A DNA stretch of 40,579 nucleotides, from assembly GCA_025361725.1 (NCBI GenBank), contig JANYJV010000009.1, positions 1 to 40,579 on the forward strand. The letters run 5' to 3'. The position numbers and the translations under genes were made by a program. Under the pieces are notes generated by a model, which made no database searches, had not been told where the DNA came from, and saw nothing but the letters and a program-made list of their open reading frames with translations. This document shows positions 6,898 to 15,458 of the stretch, in pieces. Source of the DNA: Acidimicrobiia bacterium (GTDB lineage: Bacteria; Actinomycetota; Acidimicrobiia; IMCC26256; JAENVU01). Numbering within the stretch: position 1 is the stretch's first letter; the number at the start of each line of letters is the position of its first letter.

Positions 6898-8796
6898 ATG
6901 GAGACAATTGATCGCAAGCCGGCGAGCGCGGCCACGACGAATGCCAACGCGTCGATCGCGGCGCGGCTCCCCCGCTCCGACGGTGACTTCGCCGACGCCA
7001 CCCGCGGTCGAATCGCACCGCTGCCGGGTCCGGTGGTGCACCCGTCCTGGGGCCACGCGATCTGGGATCCCGACGACTGGGCGTTCATCGACGGTGACGC
7101 GCCGCCGTCAGTCAATCCCAGTCTCTGGCGCCAGGCGAAACTCAACGCGATCCACGGGCTCTTCGAGGTCGACGACGGTGTGTACCAAGTGCGCGGCGTG
7201 GACCTCAGCAACATCACGTTCATCGCGGGCGATACGGGCTGGATCGTCATCGACCCGCTCACCGCGTCCGAGACCGCGGCGTTCGCACTCGAACTCCTGC
7301 ACGCGCACTTTGCGGAACGTTCAGTCGTTGCCGTGATCTACACCCACAGTCACGTCGATCACTTCGGTGGCGTGCGCGGGGTCATCACCGACGCCGACGT
7401 CGAGTCCGGACGCGTGCAGGTGATCGCCCCCGTCGGCTTCCTCGAGGCGGCGATCAGCGAGAACGTCGCCGCGGGTCCGGCGATGTTGCGCCGCGCCAGT
7501 TACATGTACGGCCGCCTGCTCCCCGGCGATGTGCAGGGCCACGTGGACTGCGGCCTCGGCAAGGCCATCCCCCTGCTCGGCACGAGTGGCCTGATCGCGC
7601 CCACTCGGGAGATCACCCACACCGGCGAAGAACTCCTCGTCGACGGTGTTCGCCTGCGCTTCCAGTACACCCCGGACACCGAAGCGCCGGCGGAGATGAA
7701 CATTTTCTTGCCGGAACGTCGCCTGCTCTGTATGGCCGAGAACTGCAGCGCCACACTGCACAATGTCTACACGCCGCGCGGCGCGCAGATCCGTGACGCG
7801 CTCGCGTGGAGCAAGTACCTCAACGAGTCAATCGAGTTGTTCGGCGCGGAGACAGACATCGTGTTCATGAGCCATCACTGGCCGCGCTTCGGCAACGAGG
7901 TGGCGTGCGAGTTCATGTCCGAGCAGCGAGACACCTACCGCTGGATCCACGACCAGACCATGCGGCGCGCCAATCACGGCGAGACCGCGCTCGAGATCGC
8001 GGAGACACTGACTGGTCCCCCTGGGCTCGACGACCGCTTTCACATCCGCAGCTACTACGGCACGTTGAGTCACAACGCGAAGGCCGTCTATCAGCGGTAC
8101 CTCGGTTGGTTCGATGCGAACCCCGCCCACCTTCATCCGCTGCCGCCCGTCGACGCGGCGCACAAGTACGTGGAGTTCATGGGTGGTGCCGATGCCGTGA
8201 TCGAGAAGGCACGCACGTCTATTGCCGACGGCGACTACCGCTGGGCCGCGCAAGTCCTCGACCACGTGGTCTTCGCCGAGCCGGACCACCGAGAGGCCCA
8301 GCTCCTCCAGGCCGACGTCTTCGAGCAGTTGGGCTACCTGAGTGAATCCGGGCCGTGGCGAGACTTCTATCTCACGGGCGCGCACGAGCTTCGCCACGGT
8401 TCCACGCGCATCGGCGGGTCGATGGCGGCCAACCTCGACGTGCTGCGCGCCATGACCACCGAGATGCTCGTCGACCTGATCGGCGTTCGGCTCAACGGCG
8501 ATGCCATCGCCGACCGCGTGTTCACGTTCAACCTGTCCATCGCCGATCGGGACGAGATCGGTGTGATCGGAATCCGCCACGGCGCGCTGCACTTCACCGC
8601 CGGCCGCCACGCCGATGAGCCCGACGCAACGATCCGCGCATCGCATCTCTCGTTCGCACAACTCGCGAGCGGGCTGATCGCGCCGGCCGATGCGGACCCC
8701 GCCGAGTTCACCGTGTCCGGGAACGAGACCGCGACCGACGAGTTCTTCGCACTGCTCGACACGTTCGACGCCAGCTTCGCGATCGTGACGCCTTGA
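6898..8796 (+). CDS. Alkyl/aryl-sulfatase of the metallo-beta-lactamase fold (SdsA1/YjcS type)
   Basis: Zinc hydrolase of 632 residues that cleaves primary alkyl sulfates such as dodecyl sulfate to alcohol and sulfate. The zinc motif THSHVDH is at residues 149-155 within YTHSHVDHFGGVRG, a hallmark of class III alkylsulfatases. The N-terminal part (LNAIHGLFEVDDGVYQVRGVDLSNITFI) and metal-ligand region around MAENCSATLHNVYTPRG follow the family pattern. A dimerisation domain follows (about 370-510, with VDAAHKYVEFMGG and DHVVFAEPDHREAQLLQA) and then an SCP2-like C-terminal domain (about 515-630). I see no signal peptide at the N terminus, so the site of action is uncertain. ATG 6898 follows a GGGGGAT stretch; an out-of-frame ATG lies at 6894. 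Confidence 0.93.
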   Translation: METIDRKPASAATTNANASIAARLPRSDGDFADATRGRIAPLPGPVVHPSWGHAIWDPDDWAFIDGDAPPSVNPSLWRQAKLNAIHGLFEVDDGVYQVRGVDLSNITFIAGDTGWIVIDPLTASETAAFALELLHAHFAERSVVAVIYTHSHVDHFGGVRGVITDADVESGRVQVIAPVGFLEAAISENVAAGPAMLRRASYMYGRLLPGDVQGHVDCGLGKAIPLLGTSGLIAPTREITHTGEELLVDGVRLRFQYTPDTEAPAEMNIFLPERRLLCMAENCSATLHNVYTPRGAQIRDALAWSKYLNESIELFGAETDIVFMSHHWPRFGNEVACEFMSEQRDTYRWIHDQTMRRANHGETALEIAETLTGPPGLDDRFHIRSYYGTLSHNAKAVYQRYLGWFDANPAHLHPLPPVDAAHKYVEFMGGADAVIEKARTSIADGDYRWAAQVLDHVVFAEPDHREAQLLQADVFEQLGYLSESGPWRDFYLTGAHELRHGSTRIGGSMAANLDVLRAMTTEMLVDLIGVRLNGDAIADRVFTFNLSIADRDEIGVIGIRHGALHFTAGRHADEPDATIRASHLSFAQLASGLIAPADADPAEFTVSGNETATDEFFALLDTFDASFAIVTP

Positions 8797-8838
8797 GCCG
8801 AGCCGGCCAGCGGGGTGAGCAGGGCGGCGAGGCACGGC

Positions 8839-8887
8839 GGACCTGGAACGAAAGTCCACCGAAGCCGTGGAATTCCGTTCCAAGTCC
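8839..8887. terminator. Long imperfect hairpin between alkylsulfatase and crotonase genes
   Basis: GGACCTGGAACG (8839-8850) pairs with CGTTCCAAGTCC (8876-8887) with one wobble; inside, TCCAC (8855-8859) pairs with GTGGA (8866-8870). No T-run follows. It probably ends or attenuates the alkylsulfatase transcript 43 bases after its stop. Confidence 0.45.
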
Positions 8888-8935
8888 CGAGCTGGCTCTC
8901 GCCGGCACTGCGCGCGCTCGCGGACTGTTGATGAC

Positions 8936-9781
8936 GTGACGGTTCATGATGTGATCGGGACCCCACGAGATCCGAGCTATTCCACGCTCGACGTGCATCG
9001 CAACGGTCCCGTCGGCTGGCTGATCTTCGACCGGCCGGACGCGGCGAACGCCATGGACGCAACGATGCTCGCCGAACTGGAACGCGCCTGGCTCGAACTC
9101 GACGCCGATCCCGAGGTCCGGGTCATCGTGAACACCGGCAACGGCCGGACGTTTCAGACCGGTCTCGACGTCCGCCAACTCGCACGCGATCGCGACGCGC
9201 TCAGAGAACAGTCGCGTCGGACCCGTGATGCCTCCCTCAAGCTCACCGCATGGCACAACCAGGTGTGGAAGCCGGTGATCGCCGCGGTGAACGGTGTGTG
9301 CGCGGGCGGCGGTCTGCACTTCGTCTCCGACGCGGACGTCGTCATCGCCGCGCCCGAGGCCACCTTCCTGGATCCGCACGTCTCGATCGGTCAGGTCAGT
9401 GCCTTCGAGACGATCGCGCTCGCGTTGACATCGCCCACCGAGGCGATCATGCGGATGGCTCTGATGGGCCGGTACGAGCGGATCGACGCGGCGCGCGCGT
9501 ACGAACTCGGCATCCTCTCCGAGGTCGTCGCGAGCCAAGACGCGCTCCGACCGCGTGCCCAAGCACTCGCCGAGACGATCGCTCGCAACTCCCCGGCCGC
9601 CATGGCCGCGACGAAGCGGGCGCTGTGGGGTGCACTCGAGCTCGGTCTCACCGACGCGTGTCGGGCCGGTGCGGCAGAACTCGTCGGCATGTGGGGCCAC
9701 CCGGATCAGACCGAGGGACCGGCCGCGTTCGCCGAGAAACGCGAGCCCGTATGGGCGCCTCCCCGCGCGCCGATGCGCTGA
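8936..9781 (+). CDS. Enoyl-CoA hydratase/isomerase family protein
   Basis: Crotonase-fold protein of about 281 residues. Visible signatures are GWLIFDRPDAANAMDATM, GRTFQTGLDVRQLA, the oxyanion-hole stretch VIAAVNGVCAGGGLHFVSDADVVIA and ATFLDPHVSIGQVSAFETIAL. Both positions that hold catalytic glutamates in true hydratases are histidine here (GGGLH and DPH), so simple water addition is unlikely; some other acyl-CoA reaction is expected. First of three rightward genes (crotonase, dienelactone hydrolase, alpha/beta hydrolase). The frame opens at 8867 inside the hairpin; GTG 8936 is chosen because it follows the hairpin and precedes the conserved part, with GTG 8951 possible. Confidence 0.85.
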   Translation: MTVHDVIGTPRDPSYSTLDVHRNGPVGWLIFDRPDAANAMDATMLAELERAWLELDADPEVRVIVNTGNGRTFQTGLDVRQLARDRDALREQSRRTRDASLKLTAWHNQVWKPVIAAVNGVCAGGGLHFVSDADVVIAAPEATFLDPHVSIGQVSAFETIALALTSPTEAIMRMALMGRYERIDAARAYELGILSEVVASQDALRPRAQALAETIARNSPAAMAATKRALWGALELGLTDACRAGAAELVGMWGHPDQTEGPAAFAEKREPVWAPPRAPMR

Positions 9782-9831
9782 TCCGCGAGACTCCGCCCGT
9801 TCCGCGTCCCTCCCCTCTCCGAAGGAACCTG

Positions 9832-10668
9832 ATGGCCGACCCACGCGCTCGCGCTCCCGAAGGTGATCTCTCCACGTACGAGAAGGTCAGCTTCACTGCC
9901 GACGGCATGACCCACGACGTCTATCGCAAGGGCACCGGACCCGCGGTGCTCGTGATGACCGAGATGCCTGGCATGTCACCCCTCGTCGTCGGGTTCGGCG
10001 ATCGCATCGTCGCGCTCGGTTGCACGGCGGTGCTCCCGGACCTGTTCGGCCAAGCCGGCCGCGATCCGGAGGCCGGGTCCAAGCTGTCCCAAGCGGGCTA
10101 CGTCGTGAGCACCTTCACGAGTATCTGCATCAGTCGTGAGTTCACAGCATTCGCGTTGGGGAAGGCGTCACCGATCGTCACCTGGCTGCGCGCGCTCGCG
10201 CATCAAGAACACGAACGGGCCGGCGGGCCGGGCGTTGGTGCGGTGGGCATGTGCTTCACCGGTGGGTTCGCGCTCGCGATGGCGGTGGATCCGCTGGTGA
10301 TCGCGCCCGTGCTCTCGCAACCGTCGAATCCGATTGGGATCACGAAGTCGCGGAAGCACTCGATCGACGCGAGCGAAGCCGACATCGAGATCGTGCGCGG
10401 GCGCTGTGTGAACGAGGGTCTGCAGGTGCTCGGCCTTCGGTTCGAGGGCGATCCCTTCGTTCCGAAGGAGCGCTTCGAATATTTACGAGACCGGCTCGGC
10501 GACGGTTTTGTGTCCGTCGAACTCACCCAGGCCGACGGTCATCCGGACAGTCCGCTGGCCAAGCACCATTCGGTCCTCACCGGCGACTTGATCGACGAGC
10601 CGGGCGAGCCGACCCGCGCCGCATTGGACCAGGTGTTGGAACTCTTTCGAACCAAGCTGCTCGTATGA
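9832..10668 (+). CDS. Dienelactone hydrolase family protein
   Basis: Alpha/beta-hydrolase of 278 residues with the cysteine nucleophile elbow G-M-C-F-T-G-G typical of dienelactone hydrolases, which open lactone rings in aromatic-compound degradation. The N-terminal VLVMTEMPGMSPLVVGFGDRIVALGCTAVLPDLFG and the C-terminal catalytic His in LAKHHSVLTGD agree with the family. A GAAGGA ribosome site at 9821-9826 fixes the ATG. It follows the crotonase gene by 50 bases and its stop overlaps the next start (ATGA), so translation of the next gene is coupled. The true substrate is unknown; many members are general esterases. Confidence 0.88.
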   Translation: MADPRARAPEGDLSTYEKVSFTADGMTHDVYRKGTGPAVLVMTEMPGMSPLVVGFGDRIVALGCTAVLPDLFGQAGRDPEAGSKLSQAGYVVSTFTSICISREFTAFALGKASPIVTWLRALAHQEHERAGGPGVGAVGMCFTGGFALAMAVDPLVIAPVLSQPSNPIGITKSRKHSIDASEADIEIVRGRCVNEGLQVLGLRFEGDPFVPKERFEYLRDRLGDGFVSVELTQADGHPDSPLAKHHSVLTGDLIDEPGEPTRAALDQVLELFRTKLLV

Positions 10669-11429
10669 GCCTCGAGTGGATCGGCGACGCGGAGACCGCT
10701 CGCGGCGTGACCGAGCGCCGATTCGACATCGAGCGTGCGGGTCGGACGGTTCCCGGTGTTCTCTGGGAACCCGAGGCCCGCACGCCCGAGACGCCACTCG
10801 TGTTGCTCGGCCACGGCGGGTCGGGACATAAGCGCCAGGACTATGTGCTCGCCGTCGCCCGTCGTTTCGCGCGTCGGGGTATCGCGGCGGCGGCCATCGA
10901 CGGACCCGTCCACGGTGATCGGCGCGCCGGAGGTCCGAGCGACGGCACTGCGGAGATGGTCGAGTTCTCCCGGATGTGGCGAGACGATCCGGCGATGACC
11001 GACCAGATGGTGGCGGACTGGCGAGCAGTTCTCGATGCGCTCCAAGCGCCGGACGTGCTCGGCGCCGGACCGGTCGGCTGGTGGGGACTGTCGATGGGGA
11101 CGATCCTCGGGCTGCCGGTGGTGGCGGCCGAACCGCGCATCTCCGCTGCGGTTCTCGGTCTCATGGGTCTCACCGGGCCGAGCAAGGATCGCCTCCGTAC
11201 CGACGCGGCCCTTGTCACCTGCGCGCTGCTGTTCTTGGTGCAATGGGACGATGAACTCTTCGCGCGTGACCGCGCGTTCGACCTGTTCACCGAGTTCGGG
11301 ACCACCGACAAGCGTCTGCACGCGAACCCGGGCAGTCACGTTCAGGTGCCGGCAGAAGAGTTCCGTGCGAGTGTCGCGTTCCTCGCGAAGCACCTGAGCG
11401 TCGGCACGGCGCGCGAGGGGCAACGCTGA
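10665..11429 (+). CDS. Alpha/beta hydrolase
   Basis: A 254-residue serine hydrolase: LLGHGGSGHKRQDYVLAVARRFARRG is the oxyanion-hole region, GLSMGT the nucleophile elbow with the catalytic Ser, and NPGSHVQVPAEEF carries the likely catalytic His. No signal peptide. It overlaps the dienelactone hydrolase gene by four bases (ATGA) and is the last gene of the three-gene run; it converges with the nitroreductase gene, with only 12 bases between stops. Context suggests degradation of a cyclic or ester compound via CoA intermediates, but nothing names the substrate. Confidence 0.85.
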   Translation: MSLEWIGDAETARGVTERRFDIERAGRTVPGVLWEPEARTPETPLVLLGHGGSGHKRQDYVLAVARRFARRGIAAAAIDGPVHGDRRAGGPSDGTAEMVEFSRMWRDDPAMTDQMVADWRAVLDALQAPDVLGAGPVGWWGLSMGTILGLPVVAAEPRISAAVLGLMGLTGPSKDRLRTDAALVTCALLFLVQWDDELFARDRAFDLFTEFGTTDKRLHANPGSHVQVPAEEFRASVAFLAKHLSVGTAREGQR

Positions 11430-11441
11430 GTGACGTGACGT

Positions 11442-12101
11442 TCAGCCCAGTGAGTCCGCGAGGTTCGGACGCTCGCGCAGGGATCGCTTGACCTCTGCGA
11501 AACCCGGGAACGTGACGACTTCCCACAACGCGTCCCACAGGCGGAGTGCATCCTCGCCGCGCGGCACGCTGCTGATGACGGGCCCGAAGAAGGACTGCAT
11601 CTCGCCGTCCTTCGTGAAGCTGATGATCGGTGTCCCGACGTCGTCGCCGGTTCGGGACAAGGCCTCGTTCGTGTCAGCCTGAATATCGGTGTCCCACCGG
11701 TCGTCGTTGGCTGCACCGATGTACTGCTCCGCGACCCCGGCGGAGCGCAGGTAGTCCGGGAATCCGGCTTCGTACTGGTCGGTGATCTCGTTGCGTAACC
11801 GGCGCACGTGGATGTCGCCGCCGAACTGGGTGTACAGCGCGCCGAGTTCGTCGCGCTTGCCGTCGGCCCGCATTGCCGCCGCGACCCGCAGCAGCTTCAG
11901 CCCCGACCCGTGACCCGCGATGTAGCGCGGCGGGAAGTCCTCGTCGTAGTTCTTCTTCGAGTTCACGAGCCAGAGGCTGATGAAGCGCCAGTCGACGGTG
12001 AGGTCGCGCTGGCGGGCGACTTCGGCAACCCAGCGAGAGGTCATCCACGCCCACGGGCAGACCGGATCCCAGAAGAACTCCACGTCGTACTGCGACGGCA
12101 T
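11442..12101 (-). CDS. Mycothiol-dependent nitroreductase, Rv2466c family (DsbA fold)
   Basis: The 219-residue protein aligns by eye along its length with Mycobacterium tuberculosis Rv2466c: FFWDPVCPWAWMTSRWVAEVA at the N terminus, then 'VGTPIIS...FFGPVISSVPRGEDALRLWDAL' and a closing EVKRSLRERP. Rv2466c uses mycothiol and a CPWC dithiol to reduce oxidised or nitro compounds; here the site is CPWA, leaving a single cysteine, which still suits a mycothiol-dependent monothiol mechanism. The long frame opens at 12410, but ATG 12101 begins the conserved part and is preceded by AAAGG. It is divergent from the short-chain dehydrogenase at 12235. Confidence 0.85.
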   Translation of the reverse strand: MPSQYDVEFFWDPVCPWAWMTSRWVAEVARQRDLTVDWRFISLWLVNSKKNYDEDFPPRYIAGHGSGLKLLRVAAAMRADGKRDELGALYTQFGGDIHVRRLRNEITDQYEAGFPDYLRSAGVAEQYIGAANDDRWDTDIQADTNEALSRTGDDVGTPIISFTKDGEMQSFFGPVISSVPRGEDALRLWDALWEVVTFPGFAEVKRSLRERPNLADSLG

Positions 12102-12221
12102 CTGGGTCGACCTTTCATCGGGATGGACCGGACCCGGCCTGCAACCGGAACCGTCACGAGATATTCCGCTGATGCGGGCGCAACGATGGATCGGGCCTGC
12201 GCAGACGCGCACATCGTGTCC

Positions 12222-12227
12222 TAGGGT
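12222..12227 (+). promoter_or_regulatory. -10 hexamer TAGGGT, leaderless start
   Basis: TAGGGT ends seven bases before ATG 12235. The same hexamer stands in front of the cyclase gene on the other strand at 33581-33586, and no ribosome site is present, so a leaderless transcript is likely. Confidence 0.55.
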
Positions 12228-12234
12228 CGTGTCC

Positions 12235-13167
12235 ATGTCTGAACGTTGGAGTGAAGCACACGTCCCCGACCTGACCGACCGAGTGATCATGGTCACCGGT
12301 GCCAATAGTGGGATCGGATACGAGGCGGCGCGTGCCTTCGCCCAGCATGGCGCCCACGTCGTCCTGGCGTGTCGGAATCGGACGAAGGCGGATTGCGCGA
12401 TCGCGGACATCCGAGCTTCCGCAGCAGATCCGTCGGTCGAGGTGCTGGAAGTCGATCTCGGTGATCTGGATTCGGTGGCGAGCGCGGCGAAGCAGTTCCT
12501 CTCCGATCACGACCGCCTCGATGTGCTGGTCAACAACGCAGGCTTGATGGCGCTGCCGCACCAACGCACCGCCCAAGGATTCGAGATGCAGTTCGGCGTG
12601 AACCACCTCGCACCCTTCGCATTGACGGGCCACCTGCTCGAACGACTGCTCGCAACGCCGGGCTCGCGCGTCGTTGCGGTCAGCAGCACCGGTCACCGGC
12701 CCGGGAAGATCCACTTCGACGATCTGCAACTCGAAAAGAACTACGGCCCGTGGCGGGCGTACTTCCAGAGCAAGCTCGCCAATCTGTTGTTCACGTACGA
12801 ACTCCAGCGCAAGCTCGCCGCCGCCGGATCCTCGACCATTGCCACTGCCGCGCACCCCGGCGGCGCCCGGACGAACCTCGGGAGCGAGAACCCCGGCGGG
12901 ATTGTCAACACCGTCGCCCACGTGCTGCACCCATTGATCAACCAGGTGATGCAACCGGCCGCGATGGGCGCGTTGCCCACGATGCGCGCCGCCGTGGACC
13001 CGGCCGCCGCCGGCGGTGAGTACTACGGACCCGACGGGCTCGGAGAACAGCGCGGGTACGCGAAGCGGGTGGATTCCACCAAACGGTCGAGGGACCTCGA
13101 AACCGCCCGCCGGCTCTGGACGGTGTCCGAGGAGTTGACCGGCGTCCGGTACGCCGCGCTCGACTGA
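12235..13167 (+). CDS. Short-chain dehydrogenase/reductase (retinol dehydrogenase / protochlorophyllide reductase-like)
   Basis: NAD(P)-dependent oxidoreductase of 310 residues. The Rossmann motif TGANSGIG, the VNNAGLM stretch and the catalytic YFQSK (Y-x3-K in WRAYFQSKLANLLF) are all present, with AHPGGARTNLG following as in the extended retinol-dehydrogenase-like group. Members act on alcohols, aldehydes or steroids; the substrate is not predictable. The open frame extends upstream across the promoter; the TAGGGT hexamer and the start of conservation set ATG 12235. It is followed after ten bases by a phosphotransferase gene, so the two are likely co-transcribed. Confidence 0.88.
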   Translation: MSERWSEAHVPDLTDRVIMVTGANSGIGYEAARAFAQHGAHVVLACRNRTKADCAIADIRASAADPSVEVLEVDLGDLDSVASAAKQFLSDHDRLDVLVNNAGLMALPHQRTAQGFEMQFGVNHLAPFALTGHLLERLLATPGSRVVAVSSTGHRPGKIHFDDLQLEKNYGPWRAYFQSKLANLLFTYELQRKLAAAGSSTIATAAHPGGARTNLGSENPGGIVNTVAHVLHPLINQVMQPAAMGALPTMRAAVDPAAAGGEYYGPDGLGEQRGYAKRVDSTKRSRDLETARRLWTVSEELTGVRYAALD

Positions 13168-13177
13168 GCTGCGAGCG

Positions 13178-14218
13178 ATGACGGACCTCGGCGAACTCGT
13201 CGACCTCGACGCGCTCGCCGCGTGGATGGACGATCACCATCTCGAGTCCGGGCCGCTCCTCGATGTGGAGCCGATCGCCGGTGGAACGCAGAACGTCCTG
13301 CTCCGCTTCACCCGCGGTGGCCGTGGGTTCGTGTTTCGCCGACCGCCGCCTCACAAGCGCAAGAACAGTGACGAAGCGATGCGACGCGAAGCGCGCATCC
13401 TCGCCGCTCTCGCTGGTACCGATGTCCCCCACCCCGTGCTGATTGCGGCGTGCGACGAGACCGAGACGCTCGGCGCCACCTTCTACCTGATGGAGCCGGT
13501 CGACGGTTTCAACGCGACCCTCGAACTCCCCGAACCGCACGCGTGCGATCCTGCGATGCAACGCGCGATGGGATTCGGGATGGCCGACGGTCTGCTCGCC
13601 CTCGCCGCCGTCGATCCGGAGGAACGCGGCATCGCCGACCTCGGGAAATTCGAAGGGTGGATGGAGCGTCAAGTTGGGCGGTGGCGGAGCCAACTCGAGA
13701 GCTACTCCGAAATCGACGGCTACCCCGGCCCGGACATCCCCGGCGTCGACGACGTCGGGACCTGGCTCGACCTCCACCGCCCCGCTCGTGCGCAGATGGG
13801 TTTGATGCACGGCGACTTCCACTTCGCCAACGTCTTGATCCGACGCGATGCGGGCGAACTCGCAGCGATCGTGGACTGGGAACTCGCCACCATCGGCGAC
13901 CCCCTCCTCGATCTGGGACACCTCCTCGCCACGTGGCCCGTTCGCGACGGCAACCTGACGCCCGTCGGCGTCAACGCGCCGGGGCTCCCAGAACCGAGCG
14001 AGGTGATCGAGTACTACGCACACCGCACGGAGCGCGACCTCGCCGACCTCGCCTGGTACCGGGTGCTCGCGTGCTATCGCCTCGGCCTGATCCTCGAAGG
14101 AACGCACGCCCGCGCGTTCGCCGGCCTGGCACCGGTCGAGGTCGGCAACAATCTCCACTTCATGACCGTCTACCTCTTCCAACAGGCGCTCGAACTCATC
14201 GCGTCGCCCACTCGATGA
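13178..14218 (+). CDS. Phosphotransferase family protein (FadE36/aminoglycoside phosphotransferase-like)
   Basis: Kinase-fold protein of 346 residues. Key segments: PIAGGTQNVLLRFTRGGRGFVFRRPP (nucleotide loop), MRREARILAAL (helix with the salt-bridge Glu), LMHGDFHFANVLI (Brenner motif with catalytic Asp and Asn) and IVDWELATIGDPLLDLGHLL (metal Asp). This group is common in actinobacteria next to acyl-CoA dehydrogenases and other lipid genes (FadE36-type), where it may phosphorylate a hydroxy-acyl substrate. Here it sits ten bases downstream of a short-chain dehydrogenase, a similar setting. No ribosome site of note. Confidence 0.88.
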   Translation: MTDLGELVDLDALAAWMDDHHLESGPLLDVEPIAGGTQNVLLRFTRGGRGFVFRRPPPHKRKNSDEAMRREARILAALAGTDVPHPVLIAACDETETLGATFYLMEPVDGFNATLELPEPHACDPAMQRAMGFGMADGLLALAAVDPEERGIADLGKFEGWMERQVGRWRSQLESYSEIDGYPGPDIPGVDDVGTWLDLHRPARAQMGLMHGDFHFANVLIRRDAGELAAIVDWELATIGDPLLDLGHLLATWPVRDGNLTPVGVNAPGLPEPSEVIEYYAHRTERDLADLAWYRVLACYRLGLILEGTHARAFAGLAPVEVGNNLHFMTVYLFQQALELIASPTR

Positions 14219-14308
14219 CGGCCCGGAGTCCGCGAAGTCGTCGTCACCACCGACAAGACTCACCTCCGTCGGCGGCCGTTCGCTCCGACGGCCTGGGAGG
14301 CAACGCAC

Positions 14309-15286
14309 ATGGGGCACGCACAGACGCGGTCGTGGAAGGACGGCGTCCAGGTTGACCAAGACTTCCCCGTCAGCGACGTCTCGGAACATCTCGAAGATCC
14401 GGACACGATGGTCTGGGTCGACATCTGTGAGCCCGACGAAGCCCAGCTCAACGAACTCGCGAGAGAGCTCGGTCTGCACGAACTCGCGGTCGAAGATGCA
14501 CTGAGTGAACACCAGCGCCCGAAGGTGGACTACTACGAGAGCCACCTCTTCCTGTCGTGTCATGCGGTAGCCGTCGACGCGAAGCAGGGCGAACTCCACG
14601 CTACCGAGATCGATGCCTTCGTAGGCCCGCGCTGGTTCATCACGGTGCGCAAGGACGAAGGCTTCTCGATGGATCCGGTGGGTCAACGGTGGAACCGGTC
14701 GCCGGATCTGCTGAAGCAAGGCACCGGCTTCCTCCTCTACGGCCTGCTCGATCTTGTCATCGATGGCTACTTCGACGGCACCCAAGAGTTCGACGACTAC
14801 TACGACACCGTGAGTGAAGGCCTCTTCGCCGACGAGCCGCTCGATCCGAACCGTCAACGCGAGTGGTTCGAGATGCGCCGAGCACTCGTCAAGTTTCACC
14901 GGCTCGTCGTCCCGATGCGCGAAGCCGTCAGCGGTCTGATGCGCCGCGAGCACGACACCGTCGGCCCGGAGCTGTATCCGTACTACCAAGACGTGTACGA
15001 CCACATTTTGCGCGTCTCGGAATCGACCGACGCGCTACGCGACCTCGTCGCCACCATCGTCGAGACCAACCTCAGCCTGCGTGACTTCCGCCAGAACCAG
15101 GTCATGAAGAAGGTGACGAGCTGGGCGGCCATCATCGCCGTGCCGACGCTGGTGACCGGCTACTACGGCATGAATGTCCCCTACCCCGGTTTCGCACGGG
15201 AGTGGGGCTTCGAAACGTCGATCGGTCTGATGGTCGTCCTGGTCGTGATCCTCTGGTTGCAGTTCAAGCGCCACGATTGGATTTGA
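14309..15286 (+). CDS. corA: CorA family magnesium/divalent cation channel
   Basis: A 325-residue inner-membrane protein with a large soluble N-terminal funnel domain and two C-terminal transmembrane helices, the first ending in the signature YGMNVPYPGF (G-M-N gate), the second SIGLMVVLVVILWLQF. HQRPKVDYYESHLFL and FVGPRWFITVRKDEGF are typical of the N-terminal domain. It assembles as a pentamer that conducts Mg2+ (or Co2+/Ni2+) inward. A GGGAGG ribosome site eight bases upstream fixes ATG 14309. The 90-base gap before it suggests its own promoter. A perfect hairpin 30 bases downstream ends the transcript. Confidence 0.93.
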   Translation: MGHAQTRSWKDGVQVDQDFPVSDVSEHLEDPDTMVWVDICEPDEAQLNELARELGLHELAVEDALSEHQRPKVDYYESHLFLSCHAVAVDAKQGELHATEIDAFVGPRWFITVRKDEGFSMDPVGQRWNRSPDLLKQGTGFLLYGLLDLVIDGYFDGTQEFDDYYDTVSEGLFADEPLDPNRQREWFEMRRALVKFHRLVVPMREAVSGLMRREHDTVGPELYPYYQDVYDHILRVSESTDALRDLVATIVETNLSLRDFRQNQVMKKVTSWAAIIAVPTLVTGYYGMNVPYPGFAREWGFETSIGLMVVLVVILWLQFKRHDWI

Positions 15287-15316
15287 AGCAACGGAATGAC
15301 CGCCGATACCGCCCCA

Positions 15317-15335
15317 AACCGTCGCCTCGACGGTT
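15317..15335 (+). terminator. Stem-loop after corA
   Basis: AACCGTCG (15317-15324), loop CCT, CGACGGTT (15328-15335): a perfect 8-bp stem 30 bases past the corA stop. A short GGTTCCC and no clear T-run follows. Confidence 0.5.
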
Positions 15336-15458
15336 GGTTCCCGGAAAACTGGGGTACGGTCGGGCCTTCACTTGACTTAGCGGGGACCTCTCCTGACTCG
15401 ATCCATCATCGGGGTCATTCGGTCGCCTCCTCTGAGCCCACTCGAGGAGCCCGTTGTT

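Noticed and set aside
5964-7262. 432-codon minus-strand frame
   Set aside because: Arginine/glycine-rich shadow of the SoxR-target and alkylsulfatase genes, no recognisable domain.
11442-12101. Loss of the second active-site cysteine (CPWA) as a sign of inactivation
   Set aside because: A monothiol mechanism with mycothiol fits and the rest of the protein is well conserved.
12938-15004. 688-codon minus-strand frame
   Set aside because: Antisense shadow across the SDR, phosphotransferase and corA genes, typical of high-GC DNA.
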